NCBI GenBank assembly: GCA_016720395.1
Contig: JADKKR010000007.1
Coordinates: forward strand, 62,001 to 126,000
DNA: 64,000 nt
Reading direction: 5' to 3'
Origin: Geobacteraceae bacterium
GTDB lineage: Bacteria > Desulfobacterota > Desulfuromonadia > Geobacterales > Pseudopelobacteraceae
Positions 17,859-26,726 of the stretch are shown in pieces. The notes under the pieces are model-generated. The model saw only the letters and a list, made by a program, of their open reading frames with translations, had not been told where the DNA came from and ran no database searches. A program made the translations under genes and the position numbers. Every line of letters begins with the position of its first letter. Positions within the stretch are counted from its first letter, which is position 1.

Positions 17859-18767
17859 ATGAGCACCTCTTCAGCACCACAACCGACGAAACTCGAAGGC
17901 ATCCGTTATTACACTCCCGAACCGGGCTTTGTACTGACCGGGCGCGACGGGATGGTCCATATGCCCTGGGAAGGCAGGCCACCCATCCCCCTGCTGGTAG
18001 AAGATTTCCCGTCCGTCGAGGGCGGGGCTTCACCGGATTACGACATGGTCGGCCGAGGCATCTACCAGGCCCTGCGCCACAACCCGGAATGCTCTTTTGC
18101 CTCAGACTATGCTTCGGTTCTGAAAGAGGCCTACCCCCACATCATCTCCGAACTTGGCGGACAGATCATCATGCTGGACGCCAAAGAGGTGGACACGCCC
18201 TATCTTGACCGCAAGATCAACGCCCTCAAGATCATGGCCCTGCTCGATCCGGGCAACGCCGGCGTTCATCTGGAAATAGCACGGACATTGGCCGATAAAG
18301 GCTCACGGCTCTCCACGCTTCACCAGGCGGTCAGCAGTTGGTACGGAGCCGAAAAAGCCCTCTCTAATGCCTTGAGGCTCGATCCCGCCAACCATCACGC
18401 AGCCTACGAATACGGCGAAGCTCTGTATGTACTGGGCCGTTACGAAAAGGCTGCCCAGGCCTGGCAGGACATCCCCACCGGCCTGGGCGTTGCCGATCAA
18501 AGAAAGATCGAGGCACGCATAGCCGCCATACTGGCCGGCAAACTACCGCTGGTTCCGCCGGTCGACTACCTTACAGCCCTCTCGGTAGCCGTCGAGGCAC
18601 ATCACACCGGCCGTAACGATGATGCTGCCGCCATAATCGAGGATATACTGGCGGATCCGGTCTTTGCAGAACAGTTTCCCATGAACGAAATCTATTATCT
18701 GCTGGGAACCTGCTACCAGGAGATGGGCATGGCACACGAGGCCGCCGAGGCCTTCAAAAGGAGTTAG
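17859..18767 (+). CDS. TPR-repeat protein of unknown role
   Basis: A 302-residue soluble protein. The N-terminal 110 residues (RYYTPEPGFVLTGRDGMVHM) are a conserved but unassigned region. From about residue 125 there are degenerate tetratricopeptide repeats, for example ALRLDPANHHAAYEYGEALYV and YYLLGTCYQEMGMAHEAAEAF. The start is ATG 17859, with CAGGAG 5 nt upstream. The next two genes encode small membrane proteins with touching or overlapping ends, so this may be the scaffold of a small membrane complex. Confidence 0.7.
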   Translation: MSTSSAPQPTKLEGIRYYTPEPGFVLTGRDGMVHMPWEGRPPIPLLVEDFPSVEGGASPDYDMVGRGIYQALRHNPECSFASDYASVLKEAYPHIISELGGQIIMLDAKEVDTPYLDRKINALKIMALLDPGNAGVHLEIARTLADKGSRLSTLHQAVSSWYGAEKALSNALRLDPANHHAAYEYGEALYVLGRYEKAAQAWQDIPTGLGVADQRKIEARIAAILAGKLPLVPPVDYLTALSVAVEAHHTGRNDDAAAIIEDILADPVFAEQFPMNEIYYLLGTCYQEMGMAHEAAEAFKRS

Positions 18768-18769
18768 AC

Positions 18770-18883
18770 ATGTTTGGTTTCAGCACCGCAGACTGGATCT
18801 TCACCGGTTTTATCCTGATCGTCATCTACGTCTGTGTCACGGTCAGTGCATGGATTCAGAAGAAGAAAGGCAGCGATTCATGA
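18770..18883 (+). CDS. 37-residue single-span membrane protein
   Basis: A very small gene. It reads MFGFSTADWIFTGFIL, continues as a single transmembrane segment of about 20 residues, and ends with a basic/polar tail (IQKKKGSDS). It has a good AAAGGAG 6 nt upstream, formed by the end of the TPR gene, starts 2 nt after that gene's stop, and its TGA overlaps the ATG of the next gene (ATGA). The coupling to both neighbours supports a real protein. Function unknown. Confidence 0.7.
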   Translation: MFGFSTADWIFTGFILIVIYVCVTVSAWIQKKKGSDS

Positions 18884-19341
18884 CCAGGGATGATCAGGAG
18901 GAGACCGGGCAGGACAACGAACAGCGCCGCCCCCTGGGGCTGGTTCTTCTCGGCGGACTGTACCTGTTTTTCTTTCTGCTGACCATGTCCACCTTCGGTC
19001 ACCCCTTTCCCTTCATGGGCACGATCCTGCTGGGAAAGCCGGCCGAAGTAATGGTCTTCCTGGACAGCATGATCTGCCTGTACCTCTTTCTCGGTCTGAT
19101 GAAACGCCAGAGGCTTACCTGGTACCTCCTAATCGCGTACAATTGTTTTGAAATCGCCAATACGCTGATCAACCTGCGCTATATCAGCGCCGCTGATGTG
19201 GAGAAAATCGCCGGTCAGCCGGTTGACTCGCAAGCCCTGTTGGTGAACAACATTTCCGTTGCAGTGGCCATTATCCTGCTGACAATCTTCATTTACCGGC
19301 ATCGGGAATTCTTCAACAACCGTTCGAACTACCTGTTCTGA
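18880..19341 (+). CDS. Four-span membrane protein of unknown function
   Basis: A 153-residue protein with about four hydrophobic segments (starting LGLVLLGGLYLFFFLL, VMVFLDSMICLYLFLGL, WYLLIAYNCFEIA and ISVAVAIILLTIFIY) and a charged N-terminus. The frame is open from ATG 18850, but ATG 18880 overlaps the stop of the 37-residue gene in the usual ATGA coupling and is preferred. No domain recognised. It is the last gene of the TPR cluster. Confidence 0.65.
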   Translation: MTRDDQEETGQDNEQRRPLGLVLLGGLYLFFFLLTMSTFGHPFPFMGTILLGKPAEVMVFLDSMICLYLFLGLMKRQRLTWYLLIAYNCFEIANTLINLRYISAADVEKIAGQPVDSQALLVNNISVAVAIILLTIFIYRHREFFNNRSNYLF

Positions 19342-19397
19342 GTCAATCGGCATAAATAGTGCAAACGATAAGTTTTGCTTAATGATGAGGTGTGCCC

Positions 19398-20375
19398 ATG
19401 CAGAGCATTACGATTGCGGCGTTCATTATCTTACTGATTGTCACCGGCTGCGTCAGCTCGAAACAGTCGCGCCCGCTGCTGCCGGTGGCCGAATACGAGA
19501 AGATGGTCGTAGGCCGCCTGGATGCAGAGTACGTCGGCACCGACAACTGCGTTGCCAAATGCCACCGGCATGATAAAATCACTGACTTTTTCAAACACAG
19601 CGTCCATGGCGAGCAGATCAAGGTCGGGACAGGGCTGCCGCTGGTAAACTGCGAATCGTGCCACGGACCGGGCAGCCTGGCAATTGCCAACGTAGAAGAA
19701 ACCAGACGCACACGGGGCGAAGCCGGCGACAAATGCGACTCGTCCAAACTGCTTGATTACAAGCTCCTCCCCCCACAGGCCCAGTCCCTGATATGCCTCA
19801 GGTGCCATTCCGCAGCATCCACACCGGCGCTGGCCTATTGGCATACCAGCATCCATGCCCTGAACGACCTGAGCTGCTTTTCCTGCCACAAACTCCATGA
19901 AGGACCCCAGCAAAAGGTCAGCAGGGAGAAAATGGCCGAACTCTGTTACAGCTGCCACCCGGATGTCAAGGCGCAGTTCAGCCTGTTCTCCCATCATCCG
20001 GTCAAAGAGCGTAAGATGAGTTGCTTCGACTGCCACGATGCGCATGGATCAAACCAGCCCAGGATGCTCAAGGGGGTTTCCCAGCGGGACCTCTGCACCC
20101 GCTGCCATATGGAGAAAAACGGCCCCTTTGTCTATGAGCATGGCGATGTAACGGAGACCTGCAGTACCTGCCATACGCCGCACGGCTCGGTAACCCGCCG
20201 GTTGTTATCAGCAGCCATGCCGTTCCTCTGTCTCCAGTGCCACAACCCGGGTCACCGCAGCACGCTGGGCCCCGACACAAAGCCGCTGTTTGCAAACCGC
20301 TGTACCGACTGCCACTCGGCCATCCACGGTTCCGACACCCCCGATAATAGTGGCTACGGCACACTGAGGAAATAG
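19398..20375 (+). CDS. DmsE/MtrA-type decaheme cytochrome lipoprotein
   Basis: A 325-residue exported cytochrome with nine CxxCH motifs (CESCH, CLRCH, CFSCH, CYSCH, CFDCH, CTRCH, CSTCH, CLQCH, CTDCH). A tenth N-terminal site reads CVAKCH, a CxxxCH spacing. The spacing and order match the MtrA/DmsE family that fills an outer-membrane barrel. The signal ends in the lipobox IVTGC, unlike the soluble MtrA. ATG 19398 is chosen over GTG 19392 because of spacing to GATGAGG. The next gene is an MtrB-like barrel 3 nt away, so the two form a second electron conduit. Confidence 0.85.
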   Translation: MQSITIAAFIILLIVTGCVSSKQSRPLLPVAEYEKMVVGRLDAEYVGTDNCVAKCHRHDKITDFFKHSVHGEQIKVGTGLPLVNCESCHGPGSLAIANVEETRRTRGEAGDKCDSSKLLDYKLLPPQAQSLICLRCHSAASTPALAYWHTSIHALNDLSCFSCHKLHEGPQQKVSREKMAELCYSCHPDVKAQFSLFSHHPVKERKMSCFDCHDAHGSNQPRMLKGVSQRDLCTRCHMEKNGPFVYEHGDVTETCSTCHTPHGSVTRRLLSAAMPFLCLQCHNPGHRSTLGPDTKPLFANRCTDCHSAIHGSDTPDNSGYGTLRK

Positions 20376-20378
20376 GTC

Positions 20379-22463
20379 ATGACTTCGTACACAACAAAGA
20401 CAGCCATTCCGGGGAACACGTCCATCTTCCTGCTGTCGTTGCTTACGCTCCTGTTTCTCGCCGGACCGGTACGTTCAGAGGAGAGGGCCGCTGACCTTCC
20501 GGAAGCAGCTACGGAAGAATTCCAGGAGACACCGGTTGAGACACTGCGCCATGCAGCGGTTCACAGCGGGTACCGCTTTATAACCCCTGACGGCCCCGCG
20601 TCGGCAGCCTCACCGTACGGGCGACTCACCTCGGGTATAATCGGGGGACTCTCGGCCGGGACTCTCGGCTCGGCCCTTAAGCTGACGATTGACGGCAACT
20701 TTCTCCACGAGGACGATTATCGAGCCGAACTGTTCTTTGATTATGCAGGGCTGGTGAATTTCCATGCCGAAAGCCGGAAGTTCTGGCACAACCTGCTTCG
20801 CGAGCAGGTAAACCCGGGGTCGCTGACTCTTGTCACACGTGACCCTGGTGTAACCTACGGCGTCAGCACCGCAATAAACCAGGCTGACACCCGCATCAGG
20901 CTTGGCAACAACCCGTTCCACCTCAACCTCGGATACTGGGAACTGAAACGGGAGGGCTACGAGCAGCTGCGCTTCTCCGATCACTACTTCGGGGCGGAAG
21001 CGAGTTCTGTCATAACAGACACAAGACGCGTCGACCGTTATACCCGTGAAGGAAGCATCGGCATGGATGCCCACCTGGGCCTGTTCGACCTTTCCTACGG
21101 ATTCAGCATCCGGGACTTTATTAACAATGCTGCAGATCCGCGGTATGAATATGCAAACACTGCCGCCGGTGCGCTGAACGCCGGGACACAGGCCCACGAT
21201 GTCATTCCCGACAACCGGGTGACATCACACACCATCAAGCTCTTTTCAGACCTGAGCGGCGGCCTTGTCGCAGCGGCCTCCTACAACCTGACCGAACGCG
21301 AGAACAGCGGAGGCCGCGGCGAAGCCGTCCCCTCGGAACGACCCTCGGATGTGATCCACTCCGCAGCGGGAGACGTTACCTACACACCCTCAAAACGGCA
21401 CTCTTTTGCACTGAAATACCGTCACCGGGAGATTGACCGCAGCACCCCTGCATCAATTTTCTACCCCTATTCCCGGATACCTGCGTCACCTCCAGGCGTC
21501 TACACGTCGGTTCCCGGTCTCTTGCTGGTTCGACCCGCCACATCAACGGTCAGGGATACCCTGAATTTTTCCGCCACATTCCGCCCGGCACCAAAGGTGA
21601 TCTATCGCCTGGAATACAAAGCCGAACTGGAGTCGCGCGACAATGTGCTCGACGCCCAGGCTCCGGCCGGTTCTCCGAACGCGCTCCACTCTGATCACCG
21701 CCAGACCCATAGCGGTACCGCTGTCTTCTACTGGAGGCCGGTCAACGGGATCAAGGTAAATGCCTCCTACAGCTATGCAGCGTGCGACAACCCATCCTAC
21801 GGTTCATCTTTTTCTGACCGGCATACCGGCAAGCTGCTGCTGACCTACTCTGCCAGCGGGAAGTGGGGAGTGACCGGCAGCTACCTTGCCCAGTACGAGT
21901 CAGGAGAACAAATTGCGTCTACCGTAGCCCCTGCCCCTGCTGCCGCTTACAGACTGCCGCGGGAGAGCCACAGCAGTTCGGGCAATGCGAGCCTGTGGTT
22001 CAGCCCTCTTGAGCGTCTAACGGTAACGACCCACTACTCGTACCTTGAGTCGGACAGTGATCACTCCATACTGTTCTCCAGCCTCATCGCTGACCCGTCG
22101 CCTTTGACCGTCAGCACCTACCGTTCATCGGCACATGTCTTCGGTATCGATGCTGTCGTTGCGGTTATGGAATCCCTGGATATTTCCCTGGCATTCCAGC
22201 AGGTGCGCTCACAGGCGAGATTTGACGTGCCTGCCAGATCTTTCACCATGGCCGGGGTTGCCGGTGTTTTCGACACTACCGGCATCACCAGCCTGAGCAG
22301 ACTCGATTCAACCGAAACCGGCGTATCGGCCCGTACCGACTGGCGCATCAATGCCATGCTCGGTTGTTCGCTGGATTACAGCTTCAGGAAGTACGACTCC
22401 GGTCAACCGCTCTACGATGGCTCGGTACACGCAACGATGGCGACACTAAAGGCAAGGTGGTAA
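20379..22463 (+). CDS. MtrB/PioB-family outer-membrane beta-barrel
   Basis: A 694-residue protein with a hydrophobic export signal (residues 16-33, ending VRS) followed by many alternating, aromatic-capped beta strands and a C-terminal tryptophan (LKARW), as in outer-membrane barrels. It lies 3 nt after the decaheme cytochrome, and the length fits MtrB/PioB proteins. The barrel would sheathe the decaheme cytochrome and let electrons cross the outer membrane. No extracellular cytochrome gene follows, unlike mtrCAB. Confidence 0.82.
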   Translation: MTSYTTKTAIPGNTSIFLLSLLTLLFLAGPVRSEERAADLPEAATEEFQETPVETLRHAAVHSGYRFITPDGPASAASPYGRLTSGIIGGLSAGTLGSALKLTIDGNFLHEDDYRAELFFDYAGLVNFHAESRKFWHNLLREQVNPGSLTLVTRDPGVTYGVSTAINQADTRIRLGNNPFHLNLGYWELKREGYEQLRFSDHYFGAEASSVITDTRRVDRYTREGSIGMDAHLGLFDLSYGFSIRDFINNAADPRYEYANTAAGALNAGTQAHDVIPDNRVTSHTIKLFSDLSGGLVAAASYNLTERENSGGRGEAVPSERPSDVIHSAAGDVTYTPSKRHSFALKYRHREIDRSTPASIFYPYSRIPASPPGVYTSVPGLLLVRPATSTVRDTLNFSATFRPAPKVIYRLEYKAELESRDNVLDAQAPAGSPNALHSDHRQTHSGTAVFYWRPVNGIKVNASYSYAACDNPSYGSSFSDRHTGKLLLTYSASGKWGVTGSYLAQYESGEQIASTVAPAPAAAYRLPRESHSSSGNASLWFSPLERLTVTTHYSYLESDSDHSILFSSLIADPSPLTVSTYRSSAHVFGIDAVVAVMESLDISLAFQQVRSQARFDVPARSFTMAGVAGVFDTTGITSLSRLDSTETGVSARTDWRINAMLGCSLDYSFRKYDSGQPLYDGSVHATMATLKARW

Positions 22464-22471
22464 CGGACGGG

Positions 22472-23404
22472 ATGCGGGTACGACTCATCTGCATAGCCTT
22501 GACAGGCATCCTGCTAGCCGGCTGGCACATGGACTGCCATGCTGCCGGCAGGGTTATCGCAGCGGTCATGAGCAGCGATCAGCCCCGCTACCGCGAGGCA
22601 CACCGGACCTTTGTCAAATCCCTTACCGACAGAGGCTACCCTCCGGGCACCACCGAGATCATACTCCAGACGCCGAACCCTGACCAGCTCTCCTGGTCCA
22701 ATACGATTCGCAAGTTCAACGCCTACAAACCTGATCTGATTGTAGCTTACGGTGCACCGGCGGCATTGACCGCCATGAAAGAATCCAACGGTATACCGGT
22801 GGTGTCAGTCGATGTCTACGGCACTGAGCAGCCGACCAAAGGCATGTGTGGTGTCAGCTCCCGGATACCGATGATCACCCTGTTGAAAGCTCTTCAGGAT
22901 ATCCGCCCGTACCGCAGAATCGGTATCATCTACACCGGTCGCGAAGCCGGATCGCAGCGCCAGCGCGACGACATAAGGAAGCTGGCCCTGCAGCTCGGGG
23001 TAATTGTCGCTGAGTTGAATGCTGCAAACAGTGCAGCACTGGAGAGCGGACTGGACACACTCATCGAAAGGTCAGACGTCATCATTACAACGGAAAGTTC
23101 AGTCGCCTGTCGCGGCTTTGACCGGATCATCTCCCACACCAGGCAGCACAACATTCCTGTTGCCTCCACCATGCCCGATGCGGCCGAGAAGGGTGCGCTC
23201 GTGTCGCTGGAAATCAGCCCGCAGGAGCAGGGACACCGCGCTGCAGATATTGTTGTCCGTCTCCTTGAAGGTGCCACCCCGGATCACCTCTCCCTTTTGA
23301 CACCACGGCGGGTCGACCTGATCCTCAATATGCTGATCGCCCGGGAAATGGGACTTACGCTCCCCTTCCCGGTTCTGGGCAGTGCTACGCGTATCATAAA
23401 GTAG
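22472..23404 (+). CDS. Orphan ABC-type substrate-binding protein (PF04392-like)
   Basis: A 310-residue exported protein. Signal peptide at residues 1-25 (ending DCHAAG), then a two-lobed periplasmic-binding fold: GRVIAAVMSSDQPRYREAH, PDLIVAYGAPAALTAMKE, YRRIGIIYTG, and SPQEQGHRAADIVVRLLEG. ATG 22472 starts the signal peptide; an earlier in-frame start would overlap the barrel gene by 100 nt. No permease or ATPase is nearby, so it may sense or bind a ligand for the adjoining conduit or the receiver protein rather than feed a transporter. Confidence 0.78.
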   Translation: MRVRLICIALTGILLAGWHMDCHAAGRVIAAVMSSDQPRYREAHRTFVKSLTDRGYPPGTTEIILQTPNPDQLSWSNTIRKFNAYKPDLIVAYGAPAALTAMKESNGIPVVSVDVYGTEQPTKGMCGVSSRIPMITLLKALQDIRPYRRIGIIYTGREAGSQRQRDDIRKLALQLGVIVAELNAANSAALESGLDTLIERSDVIITTESSVACRGFDRIISHTRQHNIPVASTMPDAAEKGALVSLEISPQEQGHRAADIVVRLLEGATPDHLSLLTPRRVDLILNMLIAREMGLTLPFPVLGSATRIIK

Positions 23405-23493
23405 CTCCACACTCCACACGAGCAACGTTCTCCCGTATCAATCCGGCTTTTTTTCTTCATGGTCAGTAAAAAATCGGTTATACTATCAAACTT

Positions 23494-23880
23494 ATGGGCA
23501 GAATATTGCTAATCGATGATGACAGGGCCTTCTCCGGGTTTCTTGCCTCCTATATCCGTGATTCCTTTCCGCTTCTCCATGTGGAGATCTGCAACAATCC
23601 CGTAGCGGCCCTGCAACGCATCAAGGCGGGTGGCTACGACCTGATGCTGATCGATCTGGAGATGCCATCCATGGACGGCATGAAACTATTGAGTTTCGCC
23701 ACCCAGGCCGGGATGGACAAGAACCGGATCGTGATCCTCTCGGGACGTGATGCCAACTTCCTTCACGAACTCTGCCCGATGGGAACCTGCCTGGCCGTAC
23801 TGAACAAGTTTGAGGCCCGCCAGAAGGCCGTGCTCGATATGATATTCAGTTCTCTCCAGAAGAAATCCGCTGGCACCTAA
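23494..23880 (+). CDS. Single-domain response regulator
   Basis: A 128-residue stand-alone receiver domain. Acidic pocket LIDDDR, phospho-acceptor aspartate in LIDLEMPSMDG, switch residue in VILSG, and conserved lysine in VLNKFE. It has no output domain, so it acts through a partner protein. A TTATACTAT -10-like sequence lies just upstream. No histidine kinase is present in the window. The location after the substrate-binding protein suggests a shared signalling role, but this is inference. Confidence 0.85.
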   Translation: MGRILLIDDDRAFSGFLASYIRDSFPLLHVEICNNPVAALQRIKAGGYDLMLIDLEMPSMDGMKLLSFATQAGMDKNRIVILSGRDANFLHELCPMGTCLAVLNKFEARQKAVLDMIFSSLQKKSAGT

Positions 23881-23954
23881 CATTCGGAGCACCTGCAACA
23901 GCCCCTTTAAGCCATCCATCTCTTACCGCCACCACCCCCAAGGAGGAACCTACA

Positions 23955-24815
23955 ATGAAACGACTCGTGTACCTGGCACTGGCAGGAGTGGTGTCCCTTT
24001 CGCTGAGCGGCTGCCTGGTAGCCGAAAGCAGATACCTCCAGAAGGTCGAAGAAGCCGATGGTCTGACAAAAGAACTTGGCAGCCTGAAGCAGAAACATGC
24101 CGCCTTGACCTCTGACAACTCGGCGCTCAAGGCGGAATATGAAAAGCTGAAGAGCGAAGCCGCCGGGCTTGCCAAAGACAAGCAGGCACTCAGCAAGGAC
24201 AAGGAGGAACTGGAGACGGTTCTGAAAGCCAAATCCGATACACTCTCTCAGAATATCAGCGATCTGCGCCAGAAAGTGGCCAACCTGGAGGGGGAGAATA
24301 AAAAACTGAAGGAGGATATCGCCGCTCTTCAGAGAATAAAGGAAGAAAAGGTCAAGGAGGTAAGCAGTACCTACGAGAAGCTGCTGCAGAATATGAAGAG
24401 CGAGATTGCACTCGGGCAGGTTACCATTTCCGAACTCAAGGGCAAGCTGACAGTCAACATGGAGGCAGCCATTCTCTTTGACTCAGGCAAGGCCGATGTT
24501 AAGGATGACGGGCTGGAAATCCTGCTGAAAATGATCGACACGCTGAAAGGCGTCAAGGACAAAGCTATCCGCATCGAGGGGCACACAGACAATGTACAGA
24601 TAATTGGAGCCCTCACGCGACAATTTCCCACCAATTGGGAACTTTCTTCCGCACGGGCCATCAATGTTGCCAGATACCTCCAGCAGCAGGGCATTGACCC
24701 GGCCATACTGTCTGCAGCGGCCTTTGCCGAATACAAACCGGTGGCCGACAACAGCAGCAAAGAAGGTCGCGCAAAGAACCGCCGCATAGAAATCACCCTG
24801 GTGGCCAAGGACTGA
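23955..24815 (+). CDS. OmpA-family lipoprotein with long coiled coil
   Basis: A 286-residue lipoprotein (lipobox LSGC). Residues 25-160 form a long coiled coil of Lys/Glu/Leu heptads. Residues 165-286 form an OmpA/MotB peptidoglycan-binding domain: LFDSGKADVK, IEGHTDN, LSSARAINVARYL, and NRRIEITL. It likely tethers the outer membrane to peptidoglycan or spans the periplasm. AAGGAGG lies upstream of the ATG. Its TGA overlaps the ATG of the Smr gene. Confidence 0.88.
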   Translation: MKRLVYLALAGVVSLSLSGCLVAESRYLQKVEEADGLTKELGSLKQKHAALTSDNSALKAEYEKLKSEAAGLAKDKQALSKDKEELETVLKAKSDTLSQNISDLRQKVANLEGENKKLKEDIAALQRIKEEKVKEVSSTYEKLLQNMKSEIALGQVTISELKGKLTVNMEAAILFDSGKADVKDDGLEILLKMIDTLKGVKDKAIRIEGHTDNVQIIGALTRQFPTNWELSSARAINVARYLQQQGIDPAILSAAAFAEYKPVADNSSKEGRAKNRRIEITLVAKD

Positions 24816-25555
24816 TGCCAAAGAAGAAGCCTACCGATACCCCTGCCAAACCACCGCAGTTCCGCACCACCCCCTTCGGCATCCTGAAAGGGGTGGTGGC
24901 TGCGGCAGCCTCTCCTTCGCCGGAGCCACCCGCACCGGTCGCTGCCCCGCCACCCCGCGCAGATGACAGCGTTGACCTCTTCCTTCAGGCAATGGATGGG
25001 GTCAAGCCGTTGGACGGTTCCCGCCAGAGCATGGAAAAAACCCCGGCAGCTGCGCCCAAGCGGGATGCCGGCTCAGCAGGCAGGACCGGTGCAGTGCCGG
25101 CACACAGAGATACCGCCGCCTCAGAGCTTTTTCTTCAGGAAATCGGGCGACTGAAGCTGGAAGTGAAATTCAGCGAGTCCCTTCCCGACGAAGACGAGTT
25201 GAAGCCCCTCTCGGGTAACCGGCTCAAACAGCTGAAACGGGGAATCATCTCGGTCGACTATCAGCTTGACCTGCATGGCCTGACCCGCGACGAGGCCCTG
25301 GCAGAACTGCCGCGCTTTCTGCGCACAGCCAGAATGAAAGGTCAGGCTGCGGCTCTTGTCATCACCGGCAAGGGCAATCATTCACCCACTGAGCCGGTCC
25401 TTCAACAGGCCGTCACTTCCTGGCTCAGGGACGCCGGGCGGGAACTGGTGGTCGAGTTCTCGCCGGCACCTCGCGAAATGGGAGGCAGCGGGGCCTTTGT
25501 GGTGTTTCTGCGGCCAGCGATTCAGCCAGCTTCCAAGCCGGCGCGCCAACCATAG
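24815..25555 (+). CDS. Smr domain protein
   Basis: A 246-residue protein. The first 130 residues are proline/alanine-rich and poorly conserved. The C-terminal Smr domain has the DLHGLTRDEAL motif, the TGKG loop (VITGKGNHS), and a GGSGAFVVFL end. Smr domains bind or nick nucleic acid (mRNA or branched DNA). The start overlaps the OmpA-like gene stop by one base (TGATG), so translation is coupled. Confidence 0.85.
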   Translation: MPKKKPTDTPAKPPQFRTTPFGILKGVVAAAASPSPEPPAPVAAPPPRADDSVDLFLQAMDGVKPLDGSRQSMEKTPAAAPKRDAGSAGRTGAVPAHRDTAASELFLQEIGRLKLEVKFSESLPDEDELKPLSGNRLKQLKRGIISVDYQLDLHGLTRDEALAELPRFLRTARMKGQAAALVITGKGNHSPTEPVLQQAVTSWLRDAGRELVVEFSPAPREMGGSGAFVVFLRPAIQPASKPARQP

Positions 25556-25652
25556 GCAGCCGTCCATCCCGCGGGAAGCAATTCCCTCACATTCAGTTTA
25601 TTATTGAAGTGCGGCCGTCGATATCCTTATACATACTGAGCCAGCATTCCAT

Positions 25653-25681
25653 TTGACAAACAGTGTTATTCTATGAGATAA
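25653..25681 (+). promoter_or_regulatory. Candidate sigma-70 promoter of fabH
   Basis: TTGACA at 25653-25658 and AGATAA at 25676-25681 with 17-nt spacing, about 60 nt upstream of the fabH ATG. The -35 is perfect, the -10 only moderate. Confidence 0.45.
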
Positions 25682-25742
25682 GTAAAAATCTTTATTCTTA
25701 ATGAAAAACAAGCGGAGTAGTACGAAGGGAATCGGGGAGCAT

Positions 25743-26726
25743 ATGATCATTTCAAAAATCATCGGCAGCGGTTCGTGCATGCCGGATCGGGTGATACCCA
25801 ACAGCCATTTTGACTATCTTGTTGAAAACGCAGACGAATGGATTTTTTCGCGCACCGGCATCCGCGAGCGACGCTTTGCCCATGCCGACCAGGCCACCTC
25901 GGATCTGGCCACCATCGCTGCCAGGAACGCCCTGCAGGCCGCCGGAATCTCGGCTGATGAGATCGACTGCATCGTGGTCGGCACCTCCACACCTGACATG
26001 AGCCTGCCATCCACCGCCTGCATCGTGCAGGAGAACATCGCCGCCAAGAACGCCTTCGCCTTTGACATCAATGCGGTCTGTTCCAGTTTCGTCTATGCCC
26101 TGGAGGTCGCCGACAATTTCATCAAGTGCGGCAAGTACAAAACCGTGCTGGCCATCGGTGCCGACACCTATTCCAAAATCCTCGACTTCAACGACAAGAA
26201 CAGCTGTCCGCTGTTCGGCGACGGTGCCGGGGCTGCCATCTTGAGCAGCGGCGGAGACGAGCAGACCGGTATCCAGCATACCTACATGCGCAGCGACGGT
26301 AAGGGCTGGCAGCTGATCCAGGTACCTTCATCCGGATCCCGCAAGCCGGTCACACCCGAAACCATCGATGCCCGCGAAATCTTTTTCCAGATGGCCGGCA
26401 AGCAGGTCTATGTCTTCGCGACCGAGGTCATACCCGACATCATCAACAAACTCTGTGCAAAAGCCGGCATCACTCCGGCTGACCTTGATTACATCATTCC
26501 ACACCAGGCCAACATCCGTATGATCGATTTCATCTCCAAGAAAAGTGATTTTCCCAAGGAACGTTTTCTGCTCAATCTCGACCGCTGTGGCAACACCTCG
26601 GCAGCCTCGGTAGCACTGGTACTGGATGAGAACCTGCGTAACGGCACCATAAAACCCGGGCATCTGGTCCTGACCATGGGCTTCGGCGGCGGCCTGACCT
26701 GGGGCGGACTGCTGATTAAATTCTAG
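25743..26726 (+). CDS. fabH: 3-oxoacyl-ACP synthase III (KAS III)
   Basis: A 327-residue condensing enzyme that starts fatty acid chains from acetyl-CoA and malonyl-ACP. Catalytic triad visible: Cys in NAVCSSF (about residue 113), His in IPHQANIRMID, and Asn in RCGNTSAASV. The ATG 25743 start has GGGGAG upstream; the frame is open further but without support. It is not in a fab cluster, so it could be an extra KAS III for a special starter unit. Its 3' end overlaps the convergent methyltransferase gene by 11 bp. Confidence 0.9.
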   Translation: MIISKIIGSGSCMPDRVIPNSHFDYLVENADEWIFSRTGIRERRFAHADQATSDLATIAARNALQAAGISADEIDCIVVGTSTPDMSLPSTACIVQENIAAKNAFAFDINAVCSSFVYALEVADNFIKCGKYKTVLAIGADTYSKILDFNDKNSCPLFGDGAGAAILSSGGDEQTGIQHTYMRSDGKGWQLIQVPSSGSRKPVTPETIDAREIFFQMAGKQVYVFATEVIPDIINKLCAKAGITPADLDYIIPHQANIRMIDFISKKSDFPKERFLLNLDRCGNTSAASVALVLDENLRNGTIKPGHLVLTMGFGGGLTWGGLLIKF

